Below, in pieces: positions 37,916-46,745 of a DNA stretch of 64,000 bases; the stretch's first letter is position 1, and every line of letters begins with the position of its first letter. The notes under the pieces were generated by a model, which had not been told where the DNA came from, did no database searches, and saw only the letters and a list, made by a program, of their open reading frames with translations. The translations under genes were made by a program, and so were the position numbers. The DNA is taken from contig NZ_JBFNXW010000001.1 in the NCBI RefSeq assembly GCF_040811775.1, positions 930,001 through 994,000 on the forward strand, written 5' to 3'. The stretch is from Balneola sp. MJW-20 (lineage in GTDB: Bacteria; Bacteroidota; Rhodothermia; Balneolales; Balneolaceae).

Positions 37916-38458
37916 ATGGATTACAACGATATATATGATCTCTATGACCTGCTTTTAGAGCAGCTCAGAGACCTTTATGACGGAGAGCAGCAACAGCTTC
38001 AGGCACTTATGAAACTCGATGGTATTGCCGATTCATATGATCTCAAAGAAGTAATTGAATTCCATTATAAAGAGACCCAAAAACAAATAGAACGATTAGA
38101 GTCCATTTTCACAACACTTGGAGAAGACCCAAATGGTGAAAGCTGTGATGGTGTAAAAGGCCTGATCAAGGAAACCTTTAAACTGGCAAAGCGATGCAGG
38201 AATCCGGAGGTGCGAGATGCAGGTATTATCACCTCTATTCAGCATATAAATCATTATGAAATGGCAGGATACGGAACTGCTCTTGCTTACACTAAACTGC
38301 TTAATCGCCATGACATTGGCGAATTACTGCTCGAAAATCTGCGAGAAGAAAAAACCCGTGACAGTGAATTATCTGAAATCGCTGAAAAAGAGATAAACCC
38401 CGATGCTCGATGGTCTATCATCGTTACAAAGGCACATAGAGGTGAAATAAAAGCCTGA
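37916..38458 (+). CDS. YciE/YciF ferroxidase family protein (DUF892)
   Basis: 180 residues forming a four-helix ferritin-like bundle. Characteristic start LLLEQLRDLYDGEQQQLQALMKL, the E...H of EFHYKETQKQIERLESIF, E-V-R-D-A-G-I-I-T-S-I-Q-H-I-N-H-Y-E and the acidic last helix. Glu/His residues fit a di-iron site. Family members are induced by osmotic or oxidative stress. Divergent from the sensor kinase gene. Confidence 0.88.
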   Translation: MDYNDIYDLYDLLLEQLRDLYDGEQQQLQALMKLDGIADSYDLKEVIEFHYKETQKQIERLESIFTTLGEDPNGESCDGVKGLIKETFKLAKRCRNPEVRDAGIITSIQHINHYEMAGYGTALAYTKLLNRHDIGELLLENLREEKTRDSELSEIAEKEINPDARWSIIVTKAHRGEIKA

Positions 38459-38615
38459 AATCATAATTTAGGGCTAATATATAGTATTGACTGAAATACT
38501 AAATCCCACCTAAGTTACTGCAGGAATTGCAGATACAAGCTTTATTCATTATATAAAGGTAAGCACATCTTGTGTTCTGTATTCCAATGTTATAACAATA
38601 TTACTGGAGAATATT

Positions 38616-39020
38616 ATGAATCAACTAGATAAATTATCAGGAATCGCACACTGGCTGCCTCGCTTATCACTTGCAGCTACATTCATCTATCACGGTTATC
38701 CTAAGCTGCTCTCCTCTTCAGCAGTATCTGAGGGAATGGGAATGCCCGTATTTCTGATCATACTCGTTGGTCTCGCCGAGATTGGCGGAGCATTACTAAT
38801 TCTTTGGGGAGGCTTTGGTCCCGACTGGGCTACCCGGCTTGGCGGATTACTTTTCGCAGCTGTTATGATCGGAGCTATCTTTATAGTTCATGCTCAGAAC
38901 GGATGGAATTCTATTGGCAATGCCGGCATGGAATTTCAGGTTCTCATTCTGAGCGTTTCACTCCTTTTTGCTTTCAAAGGAAATGTATTGAATAACGCTA
39001 ATAAAGCATCTGAAGGTTAA
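38616..39020 (+). CDS. DoxX-family membrane protein
   Basis: 134 residues, four membrane helices. LSLAATFIYHGYPKL, G-L-A-E-I-G-G-A-L-L-I-L-W-G and GAIFIVHAQNGW are DoxX motifs. DoxX proteins are linked to quinone-dependent redox or respiratory stress complexes; the exact role is unknown. Own terminator downstream. Confidence 0.9.
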   Translation: MNQLDKLSGIAHWLPRLSLAATFIYHGYPKLLSSSAVSEGMGMPVFLIILVGLAEIGGALLILWGGFGPDWATRLGGLLFAAVMIGAIFIVHAQNGWNSIGNAGMEFQVLILSVSLLFAFKGNVLNNANKASEG

Positions 39021-39045
39021 AACAAATATTTTGAACCTTGTAATG

Positions 39046-39078
39046 AGACCGGGAGTATTCTTCCGGTCTTTTTTTTTG
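39046..39078 (+). terminator. Terminator after the DoxX gene
   Basis: AGACCGG 39046-39052 / CCGGTCT 39063-39069, 10-base loop, T-run through 39077. Confidence 0.9.
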
Positions 39079-39203
39079 CAACTACCTGATTTATAGGGGA
39101 TTCAACTACTTCCTGAAACAGGTTTCCGATTATCCTGGTCTCAGTTCACATATCTATATTGCAATGAGCCGGCTTTACTAAGTACTGTTAAGAAGGGAGC
39201 CAA

Positions 39204-40682
39204 ATGGAGGCTTATCTTTACCTGGAAGCACATATAAATGCAGTGGAATCAGCTACTGATTTCACTTATAAATGGTGCGTAAATATTGGGATGGAAGAAA
39301 ATGAAGCTGCACGATTTTCACTGGCATTAGACGAGCTTCTGACCAATATGATCCTTTTTGCTTACCCCGAAACCAGAGGTTACATAGATCTATGGTATAA
39401 ATTTTCCCTTCCTCAGTTAGAGATCATTGTGCAGGACTCCGGAGAACCTTTTGATCCGGATAAAAATGAATACTCTCAGGAAAAAGCCCTCATAGATAAT
39501 GATTTTAAGGGGGCCGGAATAGAAATTGCTCGTAAAATGACGGAACACTTCGTCTTTTTGAATCGTGGTAAACTGGGAAAAGAATTCCGTCTTGCCAAAG
39601 AGATCCCCGAACAAAGCTTAGTTCAGTATCAGGAAGAAATAAACCAGGCAGACAGCACAGATAGCGAACCGGAATACAAGCTTCATAAAGCAGGAGTCGA
39701 AGATTCAGAAGATATTGCAAAACTGATCTACCGTTCTTATAACTACTCATACAGCAAAGAAGACCTGTATTTTCCACGCCAGAATGAACTGGCAATTGCA
39801 ACAGGTAAGAAGTTCGGAACCATTGTCAGAACAGATTCAGGAACCCCTGTCGGATATTTTGCTGTGATCAGAAAACCAGACTCAGATGTTGGAGAGGTTG
39901 GTGAAGCAGTAGTTTCCCCTGCTCACCGCCGCAGAAGCCTCATGAAAAAAATGATGACTGCATTGATCGAAATGAGTGCAGAGAATGAACTCAGAGGACT
40001 ATTTGGAATGGCGATCACCGTTCATGATTACAGTCAGAGAGTAAATAAGGCCTTTGGATTCAAAAGTACTGCATTGATGGTTGCAATGGCTAAAGATGTT
40101 AAATACCGGGATCTTGAAGAGGATTATCCCCAGCCTGTATCACTATTGGCAGATTTCTTATCCCTGAATAATGCCTGGAAGCCCAATGTATACCTTCCTG
40201 AGCGATACGAAGATATACTTCTCAAAATATATGCTCACTTGGAAGTGATCCCTTGTCGATGTTCCGGCATTCCAAACAGTACTTCAGATCTCCATAGAAC
40301 GGAAACAGAACTTAATCTGAATTATCACAACAATATTGCAAAGGTCATATGCAGGAAGGTTGGTACCGATTTTCCGGACGCTATGAGATCATTGCTCCTG
40401 AGCCTTTACGAACTGGAACTAAATGTAATCTATGTGGATCTGCCATTAGAGAAGGTCCCACTGAATAAAGCGGTAACCTGGCTACACGAAAACGGGTTTA
40501 TTTTTTCGGGTCTTTTACCCCTGTTTCATGATAACATAGACCAGCTGAGGATGCAGAAAATTCAGGTACCGGTCGATTTCTCGATCATTGATACTTATTC
40601 AACCATGGCAGGAGAAATCAAAGAATTTATCAGGGACGAACACCATGAAATGGAAAAGAACAAAACAAAAACTGCAGGTTGA
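39204..40682 (+). CDS. RsbW-like anti-sigma kinase fused to GNAT-like domain
   Basis: 492 residues; SD AAGGGAG. Residues 1-130 are an RsbW/SpoIIAB-type HATPase: N-box ALDELLTNMILFAYP, G1 VQDSGEPFDP, G2 GAGIEIARK. Residues ~158-290 form a GNAT N-acyltransferase fold (YKLHKAGVEDSEDIAKLIYRSY, GEAVVSPAHRRRSLMKKMM); the acetyl-CoA loop RRRSLM lacks the two usual glycines. Residues ~300-490 look like a second alpha/beta domain. It overlaps the STAS gene by 38 bases, giving kinase and antagonist in one transcript. Looks like a partner-switch protein whose output is the GNAT part rather than a sigma factor. Confidence 0.8.
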   Translation: MEAYLYLEAHINAVESATDFTYKWCVNIGMEENEAARFSLALDELLTNMILFAYPETRGYIDLWYKFSLPQLEIIVQDSGEPFDPDKNEYSQEKALIDNDFKGAGIEIARKMTEHFVFLNRGKLGKEFRLAKEIPEQSLVQYQEEINQADSTDSEPEYKLHKAGVEDSEDIAKLIYRSYNYSYSKEDLYFPRQNELAIATGKKFGTIVRTDSGTPVGYFAVIRKPDSDVGEVGEAVVSPAHRRRSLMKKMMTALIEMSAENELRGLFGMAITVHDYSQRVNKAFGFKSTALMVAMAKDVKYRDLEEDYPQPVSLLADFLSLNNAWKPNVYLPERYEDILLKIYAHLEVIPCRCSGIPNSTSDLHRTETELNLNYHNNIAKVICRKVGTDFPDAMRSLLLSLYELELNVIYVDLPLEKVPLNKAVTWLHENGFIFSGLLPLFHDNIDQLRMQKIQVPVDFSIIDTYSTMAGEIKEFIRDEHHEMEKNKTKTAG

Positions 40683-40929
40683 GTTAAGTGGTGATTTTAA
40701 TCTGGCAGCGGTTAGAAAAATCCGAAGCCTGCTTGGAAGTCAGACCGAACTTCACCTTGATCTGAGCAGCTGCAGGTTTGCAGACAGTGAAGCCATTATT
40801 TTTTTACATGAACAGATACAAAAGCACCTGAAAGTTCGCCTGGTTGATCCTCCCCTCCTTTTTTATGAAGTGCTTAGGATACTTGGCATTCAGGATGAAT
40901 GGGATCTCAAGCAGATCGTTGTAAGATAA
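40645..40929 (+). CDS. STAS-domain anti-anti-sigma factor-like protein
   Basis: 94 residues from ATG 40645 (AGGGAC upstream). LHLDLSSCRFADSEAIIFLHEQ is the STAS core; S48 after D47 is where SpoIIAA has the phosphorylated Ser58. The first strand QVELSGDFNLAAV is also STAS. Presumed partner of the upstream RsbW-like kinase domain: phosphorylated by it, and binding it when unphosphorylated. Confidence 0.8.
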   Translation: MKWKRTKQKLQVELSGDFNLAAVRKIRSLLGSQTELHLDLSSCRFADSEAIIFLHEQIQKHLKVRLVDPPLLFYEVLRILGIQDEWDLKQIVVR

Positions 40930-40940
40930 TCGGAGAGCAT

Positions 40941-41543
40941 ATGAATCCAGAAAAAAACCAACTGATGTCACTTGATACGGAAGACCTATGGAACAGGATT
41001 TATACGGTTAATCCTCTGGTCATAATTGGCAGTACGGAAGCAGATGGAACCCCTAATTTTGCACCAAAACATATGGCATTTGCATTGGGTTGGGATGGCT
41101 ACTTTGGATTCGTCTGTACTCCCGACCATAGTACGTACCAAAATATCAGAGATAATAAGAGCTTTTCGGTGAGCTATCCAAAGCCTGAACAGATCGTTTT
41201 GTCCAGCCTCACATCGAGTCCAAGACAAATGGATGACACCAAACCTGAACTCAGAGTTATGGAACAGTTCACTGCAGATAATATTCCGGAAACATTCCTG
41301 GCGGAGGGGTATCTGTTCCTGGAATGTCTTCTTGATCGTTTTATTGACGGATTCGGTCGTAATTCTCTTATTCTTGGGAAGATCATAAAAGCATCTGCTG
41401 ACGAGGAATACCTGAGATCGGCATCTAAAGATGATAACGACCTGATCTATCAGCATCCTCTGCTGTGTTACCTTTATCCGGACCGGTTTGCGGTAATTAA
41501 AAAATCCAATGGCTTTCCTTTCCCCAAAGGTTTCAGAAAATAG
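40941..41543 (+). CDS. Flavin reductase-like FMN-binding protein
   Basis: 200 residues from ATG 40941 with SD GGAGAG. NPLVIIGSTEADGTPNFAPKHMAFALG and GFVCTPDHSTYQNIRDNKSFSVSYP are the split-barrel flavin reductase motifs. Binds FMN; donor and acceptor unknown. Eleven bases after the STAS gene, so likely same operon. Confidence 0.85.
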   Translation: MNPEKNQLMSLDTEDLWNRIYTVNPLVIIGSTEADGTPNFAPKHMAFALGWDGYFGFVCTPDHSTYQNIRDNKSFSVSYPKPEQIVLSSLTSSPRQMDDTKPELRVMEQFTADNIPETFLAEGYLFLECLLDRFIDGFGRNSLILGKIIKASADEEYLRSASKDDNDLIYQHPLLCYLYPDRFAVIKKSNGFPFPKGFRK

Positions 41544-41547
41544 ATCC

Positions 41548-42696
41548 ATGAATGCAGATACAGCAAAACGAATACTGAATAAATGCCTGACTAAAGATCT
41601 TTATTTTCAGTCACTGCTTGAAGATCTGATAACAACAGAAACGCCTCCGCGTGAACCCGGATCTCACCTTGAACTGATAAATATCATCAGAAAACCCCTT
41701 GAGGAAGTCGGATACTTATGTACGCACTACCCAGGTACTATAAGTGGCGGACAACTATATGCCCGAAAACCCGGCCGGTCAAACCATGGCTATCAATTAT
41801 TGCTGGGACACCTGGATACTGTGTGGCCATTTGAAACTATTCATGATATGCCCTTCACACTCTCAGAAGATGTGATTTCTGGACCCGGAAGCTACGATAT
41901 GAAAGCGGGAATTACCATGATGATCACTGCTTTACAGGTACTCAATGATCTTTCGCTTGAACCGGTGGTTAAGCCTGTCCTATTCATCAATTCAGATGAA
42001 GAAACCGGAAGTCATGATTCTAAGGTCCGGATAAAACGTCTTGCCGGAGTGATGAAGCGTGTATATGTTCTGGAGCCCTCACTTGATCATGACGGTAAGA
42101 TCAAGACCCGCCGAAAAGGGATCGGACATTTCAGTGTAAAGATTAAAGGAGTATCCTCCCATGCAGGACTTGCGCCGGAGAAAGGACGTTCTGCCATCCT
42201 TGCTTTATCTTTCATAATACAGAAGCTCTTTAATATGAATGATCCCGCTCAGGGTATCACCATTAATGTAGGTACCATAAACGGCGGAATCGGAACCAAT
42301 GTGGTGGCACCTGAAAGTACTGCTGCTGTTGATGTCAGGGTTCTGGACGAAGTAAATGCACAGATCATTGAACAAAAGATCCGTTCCCTCGATAGTAGTA
42401 TGGATGGGATCAGTGTTGAAATAGAAGGCGGGTTCGGAAGACCGCCTATGGAACAAAACCAGAGAAACAGAGAACTCTGGGAAAAAGCCGTAAAATATGG
42501 GACCCTCATCGGACTTAAACTTGATCAGGGAACCTCAGGAGGTGGATCGGACGGGAATTTCACGAGTCAGATTACCGCTACCCTTGACGGCCTGGGTGCC
42601 GTCGGAGAAGGAGCCCACAGCAAAAATGAACAAATTTACATCCAAAAAACACTTGAAAGGACCGCTCTGCTCAGCTTGTTACTGATGGCAGAGTAA
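41548..42696 (+). CDS. M20-family metallopeptidase (CPG2-like)
   Basis: 382 residues from ATG 41548, 4 bases after the previous stop. Metal ligands H88 and D90 (LLGHLDTVWPF), D117 (GPGSYDMKAG), catalytic E151 and ligand E152 (NSDEETGS), ligand H in the C-terminal GEGAHSKNEQI. Dimerisation domain with GVSSHAG. Closest in style to carboxypeptidase G2 (glutamate carboxypeptidase); cytosolic, no signal peptide. Substrate probably an N-acyl amino acid or dipeptide. Confidence 0.9.
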   Translation: MNADTAKRILNKCLTKDLYFQSLLEDLITTETPPREPGSHLELINIIRKPLEEVGYLCTHYPGTISGGQLYARKPGRSNHGYQLLLGHLDTVWPFETIHDMPFTLSEDVISGPGSYDMKAGITMMITALQVLNDLSLEPVVKPVLFINSDEETGSHDSKVRIKRLAGVMKRVYVLEPSLDHDGKIKTRRKGIGHFSVKIKGVSSHAGLAPEKGRSAILALSFIIQKLFNMNDPAQGITINVGTINGGIGTNVVAPESTAAVDVRVLDEVNAQIIEQKIRSLDSSMDGISVEIEGGFGRPPMEQNQRNRELWEKAVKYGTLIGLKLDQGTSGGGSDGNFTSQITATLDGLGAVGEGAHSKNEQIYIQKTLERTALLSLLLMAE

Positions 42697-42726
42697 CGAC
42701 CCTGAATACTATATGATGTTACCTGA

Positions 42727-43239
42727 TCACATCCCGCCTACATCACGGCTCCACTGGCGAACCCCTACTATTTTACCATTATCAACAATGATCCTTTCCC
42801 AGAGTCTTTTTCGCCATTCACTGCCATCGGTCCCCCAACGCCATTCCTGACTGTCTACGAGCACACTAACCCTGTCTCCATTCTCCAGCATAACAGGAAT
42901 CGTCGCGTAGATATCCTGACGAACGGAGTCCATTCCAGCCATATACTCTTCCAGAGCTGTTTTTGTCAGCTCCGCTCTGGCACCGGTATAGTCATACACA
43001 ATTACTGTATCAGCCATGAATGAAGACATCTTTTCTACATTCATATCATTATAAGCTTGAATAAATTGCTCCACTACGTTTACTGAATTATCTGTGGCCA
43101 TAATAAACGGAGTACCGGCATATTCACCGTTGTATACTTTCCCGGCGGATGGCACCGGCGTTTCAGTCATTGGAGCACAAGCGGTAATTGTTAGTGCTCC
43201 GGTAAACAGCAAAATCCATGAATAAATGCGAGTAGTCAT
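42727..43239 (-). CDS. NTF2-like lipoprotein
   Basis: 170 residues with a lipobox (LTITAC, Cys at 21). Mature domain VVEQFIQAYNDMNVEKMSSFMADTVIVYDYTG...EWRKRLWERIIVDNGKIVGVRQW is a classic SnoaL/DUF4440 NTF2 fold. Likely periplasmic, membrane-anchored; function unknown. Second of three NTF2-like secreted proteins in the window. Confidence 0.8.
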   Translation of the reverse strand: MTTRIYSWILLFTGALTITACAPMTETPVPSAGKVYNGEYAGTPFIMATDNSVNVVEQFIQAYNDMNVEKMSSFMADTVIVYDYTGARAELTKTALEEYMAGMDSVRQDIYATIPVMLENGDRVSVLVDSQEWRWGTDGSEWRKRLWERIIVDNGKIVGVRQWSRDVGGM

Positions 43240-43396
43240 ATCTGTCCTTTAGTCCATTTTATTGATCAACTATTTAAACTAAATAAGGGCGACATGCAAA
43301 GACAATAGAATTTTAAAAAGAGGGGAATGAATCAGTTCTCCGGTAACGTATTTCCTTTTTCATTGATCAACCAGGGTATAAATGCACTTTTCAGGC

Positions 43397-44788
43397 TCAA
43401 ATGGTACCAAATCTTTCTTCCCAGATCTTTTCAATTTTCTCAAGAGAACGCCCTTTTGTTTCCGGAATATATTTAACGGTGAACCATATGATCACCGCTA
43501 TAAAACCGATGAATATAAAATATGGTAATGAACCGTTCCAGAAGGCAGATCCGTTAACCTGGCTTTCCACCACTACCGGAAATGACTGAGATACTATGTA
43601 ATTGCAAGCCCATTGTACGGCTACAGCAACCGACATCGCAACCGACCTGATCTCATTTGGAAACATTTCAGAGAGCATGACCCATACTACAGGGCCCATA
43701 GACATCGCAAAGGATGCAATAAATATCAGGATTCCAAGCAGAGATATCAGTCCAACCTGGTTATACATCAAAGTAAGACCCAGCATAAGAAATCCCGTAA
43801 TCATACCTACTGAACCTGTAATTATAAGCGGTTTTCTGCCCCATTTATCCACAGTGTACATCGCCAGGAAGGTGAATATCACATTTACGCCTGCCAGCAA
43901 GATTTGCTGTGCTAGTACATCTTCCTGCCCAAAACCTAATGCCTTTTCAAAAATATCTGCGCCATAGTACAGCACGGCATTAATGCCGGTAAACTGTTGC
44001 AGGCCGGATATTACTGATCCTATCAAAACGATCGGGAGAATACTTTTTTTGAATATTCCTGCTAAGCTTATTCCCTCCTCTCCTTTTATCGATTCCTTAA
44101 TCTCAATGATCTCAAGTGCCGCAAGATCTGAACCATGAACTTTTGTCAATACTTTTCGGGCCTCGTCTTTTCTGTCGTTTAACATCAACCAGCGAGGACT
44201 CTTTGGAACCGTGAATAGCAGACCAAAGAATAATCCGGCCGGCACAAGTTCAGACCAGAACATCACTCTCCATCCGTCATTTAGATTGTATAATTCATCA
44301 CTGCTGCTTCCTATGAAGTAAGTAACCAGGAACACCAGAAAGAAACCAAACACGATAGCCATCTGATATACCGTCACCATTTTACCTCTTATGTCTGCCG
44401 GTGAAAGTTCTGCGATATAAGTAGGAGCATTCATAGAAGCCAACCCAATTCCCATTCCTCCAATAAGTCTGAAGATCACAAGTAATGATACGGACTCAGG
44501 TAAGAAAGAAGGTAAACCTGATCCCCAGGCAGAAAGGACAAACAAGACCGCAGAAATGATCAGAGAATTCTTACGACCTGTTTTGCGACTTAATGGACCT
44601 GAAACTACAGCCCCAATGAAACAACCGATCAAAGCTGATCCTACGACCCAGCCCTTCATTGCGGCGGAAAGATCGAAATACTTACTGAAATAAAATTGAG
44701 AACCATTGATCACCCCTGTATCGTAACCAAACAAAAACCCTCCTAAAGCAGCCACACTGCTAATCAGTAAAAGATATCTGCTGTTCAT
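43397..44788 (-). CDS. Sugar porter MFS transporter
   Basis: 463 residues, 12 membrane helices. GYDTGVINGSQFYF in TM1, GRKNSL, PKSPRWL at the end of TM6, QQFTGINAVLYYG in TM7 and PETKGRSLEKIE at the end are the sugar-porter (XylE/GalP) signatures. H+ symport of a hexose or pentose. Alone on its strand; no sugar gene adjacent. Confidence 0.93.
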   Translation of the reverse strand: MNSRYLLLISSVAALGGFLFGYDTGVINGSQFYFSKYFDLSAAMKGWVVGSALIGCFIGAVVSGPLSRKTGRKNSLIISAVLFVLSAWGSGLPSFLPESVSLLVIFRLIGGMGIGLASMNAPTYIAELSPADIRGKMVTVYQMAIVFGFFLVFLVTYFIGSSSDELYNLNDGWRVMFWSELVPAGLFFGLLFTVPKSPRWLMLNDRKDEARKVLTKVHGSDLAALEIIEIKESIKGEEGISLAGIFKKSILPIVLIGSVISGLQQFTGINAVLYYGADIFEKALGFGQEDVLAQQILLAGVNVIFTFLAMYTVDKWGRKPLIITGSVGMITGFLMLGLTLMYNQVGLISLLGILIFIASFAMSMGPVVWVMLSEMFPNEIRSVAMSVAVAVQWACNYIVSQSFPVVVESQVNGSAFWNGSLPYFIFIGFIAVIIWFTVKYIPETKGRSLEKIEKIWEERFGTI

Positions 44789-45017
44789 CCTGTCTCCATT
44801 ATTTATCCCGAATTATTTAAGTCGTAATAAAAGCCAAAAACAGCACTAAAGCTAACCCATTGCAGATCCTCTCGGTTGGCTTAAGTTTTTACTAACATCA
44901 TCAAAAACACATAATTAATGTTTACTGTATTATAACGTAAGACACAATGAGTAAACTAAATTGTTCTTATTCCCTTTTTTATCCTTTATTGTATTATCAG
45001 CACATGCCGAGGTTGTG

Positions 45018-45875
45018 ATGGGTAATGATCTCCAAAGAATTTCCAGGAATATGCGCGGCCGGGTTTACCGTCATATGTTGCGGACCCGCGGGTGGAAATA
45101 TCGTGTCTTCCTCCGGCAGCTCAGGCTTTTTAAATATCTTGCCTTTGCACCTACCCGGGGTGCCTTCCTGGAAAACTATTATACCCTGATGCGATTTTTG
45201 GATGATATTGTAGATGGCGATCATCCCTTACCGGATGGAATTGAATCGGCAGAGACATATATATCGGATCTTATCCTATTTACCAGGTCTGTAAGGGAAC
45301 CGCGCGATGAAGCAGAATATCTATTGGCCCATTGTTTCGGACTGGCCCAAAAATTCGGAGAAGACTTTACCAAAGAGACCTGCGATATCCTCGAATCTCT
45401 ATTGTTTGATGCACAAAGGCGCGGACGTGGAAAGATCTACCCTAAAAAAGAGCTTGCCCGACATTTCTATAAACTGGACATAAGGGGTACCATAAGGGCA
45501 ACTCTCAAAGTATTTAAAGATGACCCGGATAAATTCACCGACCTGATTCCCCTGGGTACTGCCAGCCGCTATCAGTTTGACCTGGAGGACCTGGAGGAAG
45601 ATATCAGAAACGGATATATCAATATAAGCAGAGAAGATTTTGAACGACTGGACATGACACTGAATGACCTTTATAATATTAACTCCGGTCCGATGATCAT
45701 ATGGAGGAAGGAACATGCTTTAGAGGGGATCAGATTAATCGAAAAGCATCATGAGCAATTATTGCAAAATGACTTCTCTCTGCTGGAAAGAATGGCATTT
45801 AAATATGTTTATGAAAAACCTGCCTTGAAGGTTTTCAACAATGAGATAAGGGAACCCGGAATCACTCCTATCTGA
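45018..45875 (+). CDS. Squalene/phytoene synthase family protein
   Basis: ATG 45018 (285 residues) with GAGG 6 bases upstream; a TTG at 44961 would add a pointless hydrophobic leader. First aspartate motif DDIVD (62-66) in YTLMRFLDDIVDG; second in SRYQFDLEDLEEDIRNGYINIS. These are the two Mg2+-diphosphate sites of head-to-head prenyl synthases. Could make squalene, phytoene or an analogue from FPP/GGPP; both motifs are intact. Its last base is the first of the following gene. Confidence 0.85.
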   Translation: MGNDLQRISRNMRGRVYRHMLRTRGWKYRVFLRQLRLFKYLAFAPTRGAFLENYYTLMRFLDDIVDGDHPLPDGIESAETYISDLILFTRSVREPRDEAEYLLAHCFGLAQKFGEDFTKETCDILESLLFDAQRRGRGKIYPKKELARHFYKLDIRGTIRATLKVFKDDPDKFTDLIPLGTASRYQFDLEDLEEDIRNGYINISREDFERLDMTLNDLYNINSGPMIIWRKEHALEGIRLIEKHHEQLLQNDFSLLERMAFKYVYEKPALKVFNNEIREPGITPI

Positions 45876-46705
45876 TGGCAGACCGGAAATCACATAGCAA
45901 ATCCTCCAATACATTTGAACTGACCAAATGGTATCTGGATTGTACTACACAGGAAAAACAGGTAGTCATTTATTATGCTGCTTTACTTAGATGGGGTAAA
46001 CGAAAACTGCATTACAACAGTCTGATCCTGTCGGAGCAAGGACAAAATACCTTGCAAAAGAGTCGTTTTTGGAAAGGAATTTTACCGGATGTACACCAAG
46101 ATCTGATACATCTTAAGGATCCTGTTTTAAGGATCGACGGGCATTGGAGGTCGGCCACGGAAAGTTTTGGTACGAGACTGGTCGATGAAGAAGATGGCTA
46201 CCTTGACTGGACCTGCTTACAACCGGATTCTGATGTGAATTTAAATATCGCCGGAAAAATATATACAGGTCATGGCTACTCAGAAAAATTAATAATGACT
46301 ATACCTGCATGGAAAATCAACATGAAGGAACTTCGCTGGGGACGCTTTCAGTCTGGAACGGAATCTATGGTTTGGATAGATCTGGATGGCTCAAACAAGC
46401 ACTTATGGATCAACGGAACAGAAACGAGTGAGTTCAAGTGTGCTGACGGAGAAATTCGTGATGAAAGTGCTTTTTACCACCTTCAGATGACTCCATACAG
46501 GGTGATTGAATCTGAAAAAAAGATAGAAACAGTGGTAAAAAAAGCCGGTCGTTTCATACCCGGATTTAAAGATTCCATTCCATCTTCTTTTTTGCAGGCT
46601 GATGCGACAAAATGGTACAGCAGCGGTGTACTACAGAAAAGAAACGCGCAACCTATACATGGTTATGTGATCCATGAGTTCGTGAATTTTAATCCGATGG
46701 AGTAG
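45875..46705 (+). CDS. CrtC/lipocalin-like hypothetical protein
   Basis: 276 residues; ATG shares one base with the previous stop. No signal peptide or membrane helix. GHGYSEKLIMTIPAWKINMKELRWGRF followed by MVWIDLDG resembles the carotenoid 1,2-hydratase (CrtC)/AttH fold, i.e. two lipocalin-like barrels. With a head-to-head prenyl synthase directly upstream, action on an isoprenoid is plausible. Family call is by eye and weak. Confidence 0.5.
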   Translation: MADRKSHSKSSNTFELTKWYLDCTTQEKQVVIYYAALLRWGKRKLHYNSLILSEQGQNTLQKSRFWKGILPDVHQDLIHLKDPVLRIDGHWRSATESFGTRLVDEEDGYLDWTCLQPDSDVNLNIAGKIYTGHGYSEKLIMTIPAWKINMKELRWGRFQSGTESMVWIDLDGSNKHLWINGTETSEFKCADGEIRDESAFYHLQMTPYRVIESEKKIETVVKKAGRFIPGFKDSIPSSFLQADATKWYSSGVLQKRNAQPIHGYVIHEFVNFNPME

Positions 46706-46745
46706 AAGAACTATAGAATTAACGGGAACCTGAAAATCAATTATC

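Noticed and set aside
43320..43396. Open stretch after the sugar porter stop in another frame
   Set aside because: Too short and without pattern to call a frameshifted tail.
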